64,000 bases of DNA from contig CAKUAS010000010.1 in the NCBI GenBank assembly GCA_934636655.1, forward strand, positions 1 through 64,000. The letters are read 5' to 3'. Below, piece by piece: positions 58,346 through 64,000 of the stretch; position 1 is the stretch's first letter, and the number at the start of each line of letters is the position of its first letter. The position numbers and the translations under genes were made by a program. The notes beneath the pieces are model-generated. The model ran no database searches and was not told where the DNA came from. It saw nothing but the letters and a program-made list of their open reading frames with translations. The stretch comes from an uncultured Oscillospiraceae bacterium (GTDB taxonomy: Bacteria > Bacillota > Clostridia > Oscillospirales > Oscillospiraceae).

Positions 58346-59599
58346 GTGGAAAAATTCAGAGACGGCGCGATCAGCGTCGGCAAATACTTTCGGACATTTT
58401 ACCGCTGGGTGCTGCTGTCGGTAGTGACAGGGCTCGTATGCGGCCTTGTGGGCTCCGCGTTCCACCTGACGGTCGATTTTGTCACGGGCTTCAGAGCGCA
58501 GCATCAGTGGCTCGTGCTTCTGATGCCGGCCGGTGGCCTTGCCATCGCGTTTATCTACCGCGTCAGCAAAACCGAAGGCGAGGGCACAAACAATATCATC
58601 GACTCGATACACGACGGCGACAAAGTTCCCATCCTGCTCGTCCCTGTCATTTTCGCTGCGACAGCGATCACTCACCTCGTCGGCGGCTCTGCCGGACGCG
58701 AGGGCGCGGCATTGCAGATAGGCGGCGGCATCGGCTACCGAGTCGGGCGGCTTTTAAAGCTCGACGATAAGGATATGCGCCTTGTCACGCTGTGCGGCAT
58801 GAGTGCGGTGTTCGCGGCGCTGTTCGGAACGCCGCTGACAGCGACGATATTCGCGCTCGAGGTCATCTCGGTCGGCATACTGTACTACTCGGGACTGATC
58901 CCATGCCTTGTAGCGTCGGTGACGGCCTACGGCGTGTCGCTGCTGTTCGGCATCGCGCCGATGCGCTACTCGGTCGCGCTGTCTCCTCTGGAGCTCGGCC
59001 TTGCACTGCGTGTGTGTCTGCTCGCCGTGGTGTGCGCGATCGTGAGTATCGCGTTCTGCGTAGCCATGCACAAAACCGAGCAATTCGCGGCCAAAAAGAT
59101 AAAAAACATCTATCTTCGCGCATTTATCGGCGGCCTTATCGTCATTGCGCTGACTCTCATCGTCGGCAGCGAGAGCTATAACGGTATCGGCACAGACATT
59201 ATCGCGTCTGCCCTCGGCGAAGGCAAAGTACCGACCTGGGGCTTTCTGTGGAAGATCATTTTCACCGCCGTGACCATCGGCTTCGGCTTCAAGGGCGGCG
59301 AGATTGTGCCGACGATGTTCATCGGCGCTGTGCTCGGCTGCACTGTCGGACCGCTGCTTGGCATACCGGCACAGTTTTCGGCCGCCATCGCATTAGTCGC
59401 GGTGTTCTGCGGCGCAGTCAATTGCCCGATCGCGTCTATCATCCTCTCGGTCGAGCTTTTCGGCTCTGGCGAGCTGCTGTATTTTGCGCTTGCCTGCGGC
59501 ATATCCTACATGCTCTCGGGCTACTTCGGCCTGTACAGCAGCCAGAAGATCATGTACTCCAAGACCCGCGCTGAGTTCATAAACCGCTACGCCAAGTAG
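58346..59599 (+). CDS. ClC-family chloride channel/transporter
   Basis: This 417-residue membrane protein has about ten hydrophobic helices. The ClC selectivity motifs are present: GSAGREGAALQIGGG (gating glutamate in GREG, but Ala instead of Pro after it), and GFKGGEIVPTMFIGAVLG. It moves Cl- or F-/H+; the exact ion is uncertain. GGAGG 7 bases upstream favours GTG 58346. The end abuts an intergenic repeat. Confidence 0.9.
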   Translation: MEKFRDGAISVGKYFRTFYRWVLLSVVTGLVCGLVGSAFHLTVDFVTGFRAQHQWLVLLMPAGGLAIAFIYRVSKTEGEGTNNIIDSIHDGDKVPILLVPVIFAATAITHLVGGSAGREGAALQIGGGIGYRVGRLLKLDDKDMRLVTLCGMSAVFAALFGTPLTATIFALEVISVGILYYSGLIPCLVASVTAYGVSLLFGIAPMRYSVALSPLELGLALRVCLLAVVCAIVSIAFCVAMHKTEQFAAKKIKNIYLRAFIGGLIVIALTLIVGSESYNGIGTDIIASALGEGKVPTWGFLWKIIFTAVTIGFGFKGGEIVPTMFIGAVLGCTVGPLLGIPAQFSAAIALVAVFCGAVNCPIASIILSVELFGSGELLYFALACGISYMLSGYFGLYSSQKIMYSKTRAEFINRYAK

Positions 59600-59600
59600 T

Positions 59601-59834
59601 TTCAGAGGCGCACGGGGGCTGTGCGGATACGGTGATTGCAGCAGCCCGGTATCGAAGACGCCGGCGAAACCGTTACAGCGGGCGAGCAATGCTCGCCCCT
59701 ACAGCTATGGTCGGAACTAAAATCCATATCGTAGGGGCGGGCATTGCCCGCCCGTTTTTTATGGTTTTTTCCGCATTTACCGGTCGGGCTGACGCAAAAG
59801 ATGTACAGGAATAATGTATGTTCGCCTTTAAAAA
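59601..59834. repeat. Intergenic MITE-like repeat, copy 7, with nested palindromes
   Basis: It begins TTTCAGAGGCGCACGGGGGC, then CAGCCCGGTATCGAA. The other end in reverse reads TTTTAAAGGCGAACATACAT and GACCGGTAAATGCGG. Inside lie two strong palindromes, GGGCGAGCAATGCTCGCCC (59680-59698) and GGGCGGGCATTGCCCGCCC (59734-59752), probably a nested repeat. Confidence 0.7.
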
Positions 59835-59835
59835 A

Positions 59836-59866
59836 AGAGTGCAGAATCAAATCTGCACTCTTCTAT
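59836..59866. terminator. Terminator of the GAGTGCAGA family, copy 4
   Basis: AGAGTGCAGA (59836-59845) pairs with TCTGCACTCT (59852-59861) between converging genes, with A residues before and T/C residues after. Confidence 0.85.
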
Positions 59867-59893
59867 TTGTTATATATCACCGCAGCAAACGGC

Positions 59894-60886
59894 TTACTGC
59901 TTTGTCAGCCAATAGGCAGCTCCATCAACCCAATAGGTATATCCACCGCCCAGGGACACGAATATGCCGACGCCCTCCGCGTTATCGTTTTTTGTATCCC
60001 ATGAGATACTACCTCTGCCGCAGAAGTAAACGTTAGCTAAGTTACCGTAAGATTTAGCATAGCTGTTATTGTCCTCAAGATCGAGCACCTTCGTTTCCTG
60101 ACCGTTTGAGGTGCTGGTAACGCCGTCCTCAGTAAACTGCCAGCTCCAAACTAAGGTGACGGTATCGCTCTCCGGATCCACATCAAAAGAGATCACATCG
60201 ACGGAGGTGCTGAACTTATCGTTTGAAAAAGAATATTTTCCGCACATATCCCATGTTTCTTTCAAACGCTCCCTTGTGGAATCCACCACATGCCAGCCTT
60301 CTTCGAGGTCAAAGCAGCAGCTTATATGCCAGCTGTCGCTCCACGAGCAAACGCTGTTCTCTTTGCCGGAAACAATGTACGAAAACGCGTGCCAGCTGCT
60401 CGTCATATCTACCGCGCCGGGTATGTAAGTATCGGCATCGGTAGTCACCTTGAAATCAAGCTGCGCATTTTCTGCGCCGAGCTCTTCGTACTCGCTTTGT
60501 ATGTATGCCTTGGCGATGCTCTCGTCGCAGTCGTTTTTCGGCTCGTAAAAGGTGTCGCCGTCCTCATATTTCGAGAATGCCCATGTGTCGTTATGCTTCA
60601 TATAGGTAAGCGACATGTTGCCGGTGTAGCTTGCGTCCGCGTTTTCGGCCGAATATTTGACGGAATATGAATATATGCCGAGCTCCTTATCGCACTCGGA
60701 GGAGAGTATTTCGATATCGGTGATCGAAAGCCCGGCGCGTCCGATGTCGGAATTATTAGCCGAAATGTCCGATATCAGCTGCTCCTCGGGAACGTCTTTA
60801 TTCAGCACCTTGTCAAACGCGCCTTCATTGTAAAATACGAAAAGCACGATCATGATCAGCAGCGCAAAGGGAATGAGTTTTTTCAT
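59894..60886 (-). CDS. Exported protein of unknown function
   Basis: This 330-residue protein has an N-terminal membrane or signal helix (LIPFALLIMIVLFVFYNEG). The rest is acidic and beta-rich, with two cysteines close together (SWHISCCFDLEEGWHVV) and a Trp/Gly-rich end (SLGGGYTYWVDGAAYWL). It forms an operon with the 60913 gene. No family is recognised. Confidence 0.75.
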   Translation of the reverse strand: MKKLIPFALLIMIVLFVFYNEGAFDKVLNKDVPEEQLISDISANNSDIGRAGLSITDIEILSSECDKELGIYSYSVKYSAENADASYTGNMSLTYMKHNDTWAFSKYEDGDTFYEPKNDCDESIAKAYIQSEYEELGAENAQLDFKVTTDADTYIPGAVDMTSSWHAFSYIVSGKENSVCSWSDSWHISCCFDLEEGWHVVDSTRERLKETWDMCGKYSFSNDKFSTSVDVISFDVDPESDTVTLVWSWQFTEDGVTSTSNGQETKVLDLEDNNSYAKSYGNLANVYFCGRGSISWDTKNDNAEGVGIFVSLGGGYTYWVDGAAYWLTKQ

Positions 60887-60912
60887 TTTCTTCTTGTCCT
60901 CCGCTGTTCCGA

Positions 60913-61290
60913 TTATTTGCGGCGAAGAATGATTTGCGCTTCATGCCCGTCTTCGTTCATGCTCAGCTTCATAATATCTCCGTCCATTTTGCAGTCATAT
61001 ATATCTCCGTCTATGGCAAGGCGTCCTTTGCTGTAGGAATAATGTTTGGTGGTACTTGAGCTTCCGCTATAGTAAATTTTCTGTGCTGTGCCGTCATCAT
61101 AGAATATGATGCTTGTGGGAGCAAAAGTGAAATCTTCAAAATGCCCGTCAACGGCCGAACTCACATATGACCACTCGCCCTCGATCTTGCTGCCGAAGGG
61201 CTCAAAAATCACGATAAACGCGATGACAGCAATGATAAGAACGATCACGCCCATATACTTGTCTTTGATCTTTTCGATTATCTCACTCAT
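60913..61290 (-). CDS. Small membrane-anchored protein with a lipocalin-like domain
   Basis: In this 125-residue protein a membrane helix (YMGVIVLIIAVIAFIVIF) precedes a short beta domain (KIEGEWSYVS; TSIIFYDDGTAQKIYYSG; IMKLSMNEDGHEAQIILRRK) like the single-domain lipocalin-like 'DUF5640' type. It is the first gene of the minus-strand pair controlled by the promoter at 61354-61382. Confidence 0.72.
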   Translation of the reverse strand: MSEIIEKIKDKYMGVIVLIIAVIAFIVIFEPFGSKIEGEWSYVSSAVDGHFEDFTFAPTSIIFYDDGTAQKIYYSGSSSTTKHYSYSKGRLAIDGDIYDCKMDGDIMKLSMNEDGHEAQIILRRK

Positions 61291-61353
61291 ATTTTTCTCT
61301 CCCTATATCGTCTCAAAAATGCTGCATTGGCTAAAATAGCCTATTCAAAGATG

Positions 61354-61410
61354 ATAATAACATCTTAAAAACGATGCGTCAAGCTTTGCAACATTTTTAA
61401 GATGTATAAT
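61354..61410. promoter_or_regulatory. Divergent promoters overlapping a 12-bp inverted-repeat operator
   Basis: On the minus strand, TTGACG (61377-61382) and TATTAT (61354-61359) are 17 bases apart, driving 60913 and 59894. A perfect 12-base inverted repeat (61360-61371 and 61394-61405) covers its spacer. A TATAAT at 61405-61410 serves the plus-strand XRE gene. This is a classic shared-operator layout for an autoregulated repressor. Confidence 0.75.
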
Positions 61411-61454
61411 CGTTCGAGCTGTTCGTTTATGCTTTTTTCAAAGGAGCTGATAAA

Positions 61455-61766
61455 ATGGACGGTGTATTTGTGCGCGAGCGCATAACGAGCCTGAGAATGA
61501 AGAAGGGCGTTTCGGAGTATCAGATGAGCTATGATCTCGGTCACAGCAGGGGCTATATAAACAACATATTCTCAGGCAAGAGCCTGCCCTCGGTCGCGGA
61601 GCTTCTTTCGATATGCGAATATTTCGGCATAACTCCTGCCGAGTTTTTCGACGAGGGCGACAAAGACCCGAGGATCAGCCGCGAGATAATAGAGCTCATA
61701 TCCCGGCTGGACAGCTCTGACCGACAGCTCATGAAAAGCATCGTGGAAAGATTGCTGCGAGAATAA
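61455..61766 (+). CDS. XRE-family transcription regulator
   Basis: This 103-residue protein is almost entirely an HTH_3 domain (ERITSLRMKKGVSEYQMSYDLGHSRGYINNIFSGKSLPSVAEL), with a short helical C-terminus. It is divergent from the two exported-protein genes and from the shared inverted-repeat operator, so it probably represses both itself and them. GGAG lies 7 bases before the ATG. Confidence 0.85.
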   Translation: MDGVFVRERITSLRMKKGVSEYQMSYDLGHSRGYINNIFSGKSLPSVAELLSICEYFGITPAEFFDEGDKDPRISREIIELISRLDSSDRQLMKSIVERLLRE

Positions 61767-61775
61767 ATGTACAGC

Positions 61776-61814
61776 AAAAAAGAGAGTGCAGATTTTCGGT
61801 CTGCCTCTCTTTTG
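61776..61814 (+). terminator. Terminator of the GAGAGTGCAGA family, copy 5
   Basis: AAAAAAGAGAGTGCAGA pairs with TCTGCCTCTCTTTT with one mismatch. It ends the XRE gene. Confidence 0.82.
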
Positions 61815-61828
61815 ATTTTCACCTCATC

Positions 61829-61866
61829 CGCCGCCGTTGGCGGCACCTTCCCCTCAAGGGGAAGGT
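61829..61866. repeat. Short REP-like palindromes
   Basis: GCCGCCGTTGGCGGC (about 61829-61844) and the perfect palindrome ACCTTCCCC-TCAA-GGGGAAGGT (61845-61866) lie back to back just before the next repeat. They are probably dispersed palindromic repeats. Confidence 0.65.
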
Positions 61867-61867
61867 A

Positions 61868-62069
61868 TTTTAGAGGCGCTTTGAGGCAGTACCGATACAT
61901 ATATTGCAGGTGCCCGGTATCGAAAGTGCGGAGAAAACCGTTTTTGCCCCGCGCTACGGGATTGCGACGCAGCCTTGTAAGAAGCGGCAGTTTTTCGGTT
62001 TTGTCGGTACTCTCGACACCGGGCAAGCGCAGTTATGTATAAGTGCAGCCTAAATGCGCCTCTGAAAAG
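61868..62069. repeat. Intergenic MITE-like repeat, copy 8 (most complete)
   Basis: It starts TTTTAGAGGCGCTTTGAGG, then GTACCGATACATATATTGCAG and GTGCCCGGTATCGA. Its end in reverse reads TTTTCAGAGGCGCATTTAGG, then GCACTTATACATAACTGC and TTGCCCGGTGTCGA. About 200 bases with long matching ends and a short variable centre make this the clearest copy. Confidence 0.82.
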
Positions 62070-62170
62070 TCTTTAAATTGTTTTTACAAAACTCCGCTTT
62101 CGGATTTGATAAACGGGGCATAATCTAAGGGTGTACCCGGAAATCAAAAGAAAAGAAAGGAGCTTTTTAA

Positions 62171-63022
62171 ATGAAAAAGCTTATAAGTTTAGTTCTCGCA
62201 GCGCTGATGGCGCTTATGCTGTTCGCGGCCTGCGGCAAGACGAATGACAACAGCAACACCGACAGCAATAAGGACAACGCCGAAGTGACCGGCACCGTGA
62301 GCACCGACGGCTCGACCTCAATGGAAAAGGTCATCATGTCGCTGGGCGAATCGTTCCAGGCCGAGAACAAGGGCATCACCGTAGGCTACAACCCCACCGG
62401 CTCGGGCTCCGGCATCACCGCCGTAAGTGAAGGCCGCTGCGATATAGGCCTTGCATCCCGCGCACTCAAGGACGATGAGAAGGCAGCCGGCCTTAAAGAG
62501 ACCATCCTCGCGCTCGACGGCATCGCAATAATCGTTAACCCCGAAAACAATGTTTCCGACCTCACGATTGAGCAGATCGCAAAGATCTACACCGGCGAGA
62601 TCACCAACTGGAAGGATGTCGGCGGCGACGACGCAGAGATCGTTCTCATCGGCCGCGAGGCAGGCTCAGGCACCCGCGACGGCTTCGAGAGCATAACCGA
62701 CACCAAGGACTCCTGCAAATACCGCCAGGAGCTCACCTCCACCGGCGACGTGATCACCACCGTTGCAGGCAACCCCAACGCAATCGGCTACGCATCCCTG
62801 GCTTCCGTTAAGGACAGTGTAAAGGCCCTCTCCGTAAACGGCGTAGCTCCCAGCGAGGCGACCGTATCCGACGGCAGCTACGCGGTACAGCGTCCCTTCG
62901 TCCTCGTCACCAAGGACGGCACCGAGCTCTCCGCGGCAGCACAGAAGTTCTTCGACTACGCAACCAGCAAGGACGCAGCGGACATCATCTCCGCGGCCGG
63001 TGCGGTTCCCGTAGCAAAGTAA
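62171..63022 (+). CDS. pstS: Phosphate ABC transporter substrate-binding lipoprotein
   Basis: In this 283-residue protein a signal sequence with lipobox LFAAC puts it on the outer face of the membrane. Phosphate-loop text follows (TDGSTSMEKVIMSLGESFQAE; GSGSGITAVSEGRCDIGLASR; GREAGSGTRDGFESI). It is the first gene of the pst operon, with AAAGGAG upstream. Confidence 0.93.
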   Translation: MKKLISLVLAALMALMLFAACGKTNDNSNTDSNKDNAEVTGTVSTDGSTSMEKVIMSLGESFQAENKGITVGYNPTGSGSGITAVSEGRCDIGLASRALKDDEKAAGLKETILALDGIAIIVNPENNVSDLTIEQIAKIYTGEITNWKDVGGDDAEIVLIGREAGSGTRDGFESITDTKDSCKYRQELTSTGDVITTVAGNPNAIGYASLASVKDSVKALSVNGVAPSEATVSDGSYAVQRPFVLVTKDGTELSAAAQKFFDYATSKDAADIISAAGAVPVAK

Positions 63023-63042
63023 GTTAAACGAACAAATTAAAC

Positions 63043-63064
63043 GGCGGCCTCTCAAGAGGCCGCC
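63043..63064 (+). other. GC-rich hairpin between pstS and pstC
   Basis: GGCGGCCTCT and AGAGGCCGCC pair perfectly, without a T-run. Such stems often stabilise pstS mRNA or partly limit downstream expression, so that the binding protein exceeds the permease. Confidence 0.6.
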
Positions 63065-63076
63065 ATATTAGAATTT

Positions 63077-63952
63077 ATGAAGACAAAAACGAAAAATCTG
63101 CTTGAAAATATAGTCCACGCCATCTTCCTCGTTCTCGGCCTCGTGACAGTGGCCGCAGTTTTGATGATAACCGTCTATCTCATCGTCTCCGGCATACCGG
63201 CCATACGCGAGATAGGTCTGTCGAACTTCCTGTTCGGGAAGAAGTGGGCCTCGACCGCGGCAACGCCGAGCTACGGCATACTGCCGTTTATCCTCACGAG
63301 CATTTACGGCACGGCGGGCGCTATCTGCCTCGGCGTGCCGGTGGGCTTCATGGCCTCGGTGTACCTCGCGAAGATGGCAAAGCCGCGCGTGCGCGCCGTC
63401 GTTGTCGAGGCGGTGTCGCTGCTTGCGGGCATACCCTCGGTCGTGTACGGCCTTGTGGGTATGATGGTGCTCGTTCCGGGCATAAGGAAGGTTTTCAATG
63501 TTCCCGACGGTGCGAGCCTGCTGGCGGCCATAATCGTTCTCGCGATCATGATTCTGCCGTCTATAATCAAGGTCTCGATGACCTCGCTTGAGGCCGTTCC
63601 TAAAGAATATGAGGATGCGTCCCTCGCCCTCGGCGCAACGCCGACGGAGACGTATTTCCGCGTGTCCGTCCCAGCGGCGAAAAGCGGCATAGCCGCGGCG
63701 GTCGTACTCGGCGTCGGCAGAGCGATAGGCGAAGCGATGGCGGTCATGATGGTATCGGGCAACGTGCCGAACATGCCGGAGCTTTTCCAAAGCGTCAGGT
63801 TTCTCACCACCGCGGTCGCAAGCGAGATGAGCTATTCTTCCGGTCTCCAGCGTCAGGCGCTTTTCTCCATCGCGCTGGTACTGTTCCTGTTTATCATGCT
63901 CATAAACGTGACGCTCAACTTCCTTTTGAAGAGGGATAAGTCGAATGGATAA
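63077..63952 (+). CDS. pstC: Phosphate ABC transporter permease PstC
   Basis: This 291-residue membrane protein has about six helices and the permease loop SLEAVPKEYEDASLALGATPTETYFRVSVPAAKSGIAAAVVLGVGRAIGEAM, whose EAA motif contacts PstB. It forms the membrane channel with PstA. Its stop overlaps the pstA ATG. Confidence 0.95.
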   Translation: MKTKTKNLLENIVHAIFLVLGLVTVAAVLMITVYLIVSGIPAIREIGLSNFLFGKKWASTAATPSYGILPFILTSIYGTAGAICLGVPVGFMASVYLAKMAKPRVRAVVVEAVSLLAGIPSVVYGLVGMMVLVPGIRKVFNVPDGASLLAAIIVLAIMILPSIIKVSMTSLEAVPKEYEDASLALGATPTETYFRVSVPAAKSGIAAAVVLGVGRAIGEAMAVMMVSGNVPNMPELFQSVRFLTTAVASEMSYSSGLQRQALFSIALVLFLFIMLINVTLNFLLKRDKSNG

Positions 63953-64000
63953 CAAAAACGTAAAAGCAAGGCGCAGGGCTTATGAGATCACGATGCGCGG
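63945..64000 (+). CDS. pstA: Phosphate ABC transporter permease PstA (5' end only)
   Basis: The frame starts at ATG 63945, overlapping the pstC stop, and runs off the window after 18 complete codons (MDNKNVKARRRAYEITMR). The basic N-terminus and position identify it as pstA. The rest is not visible. Confidence 0.75.
   Translation, partial: MDNKNVKARRRAYEITMR

Noticed and set aside
34906..62069. CRISPR array as explanation of the dispersed repeats
   Set aside because: The copies are far apart, palindromic and ~200 bases long, not regularly spaced short repeats.

Overview
The window looks like part of a Clostridia chromosome, probably an anaerobic gut member of the Oscillospirales. That taxonomic guess is inference, based on moderately high GC, Shine-Dalgarno-led genes, GTG/TTG starts, a lysine-riboswitch NhaC-type transporter, ClpC, ferredoxin-rich redox enzymes and an oxygen-independent HemW. 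It joins two different pieces of DNA: a prophage (1 to about 27050) and host chromosome (about 27060 to 64000).

Prophage. All genes are on the plus strand in tight, often overlapping order. An early or middle block (zinc-ribbon proteins, an HUH-type Rep-like protein and a RinA/ArpU-like late regulator) leads to a candidate late promoter near 2358-2390. Then come the packaging and head genes: Nu1-like small terminase, GpA-like large terminase carrying an in-frame TGA, gpW-like joiner, lambda-type portal, prohead protease, HK97-fold capsid protein and DUF2190 decoration protein. A P2-like contractile tail follows (sheath, tube, gpE/E' with a canonical -1 slippery site, tape measure, X, D, V, U, W, J, I), then two tail fibre/adhesin genes, a CHAP endolysin and a holin ended by a strong terminator. 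The phage is therefore a temperate myovirus with a lambda-like head and a P2-like tail. The integrase and left attachment site lie outside the window.

Cargo. Between the lysis terminator and the tRNA cluster lies a visibly AT-rich two-gene operon with its own promoter and inverted-repeat operator. It encodes an AAA15-type ABC ATPase overlapped by a protein with a HEPN RNase motif (R-x4-H). It resembles the PARIS/AbiL logic of an ATPase sensor plus a small toxic effector, but with a HEPN effector. It is the best candidate in the window for an undescribed anti-phage system.

Host. Five minus-strand tRNA genes (Lys, Gln, His, Arg, Gly) share one strong promoter. They are followed by two paralogous ~900-residue Fe-S/FAD oxidoreductases arranged around a GntR/FadR regulator, with hypA behind the second. 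Next are a lysine riboswitch with its NhaC-family transporter, a cupin, an XRE membrane regulator, the operon hemW-vanW-metG-nif11-like, htpG, a CDF transporter, an MMPL exporter with a coiled-coil membrane partner, a MmcQ/YjbR protein, alr, a thioesterase, an M-domain-less ClpC, a 2[4Fe-4S] ferredoxin, a GDPD phosphodiesterase, a ClC transporter, an XRE regulator divergent from two envelope proteins, and the start of the pst phosphate operon.

The host half is also marked by two dispersed sequence families. One is a ~200 bp MITE-like element with long imperfect terminal inverted repeats that abuts genes and several times supplies their stop codon. The other is a near-identical GAGAGTGCAGA-stem terminator reused at several loci.
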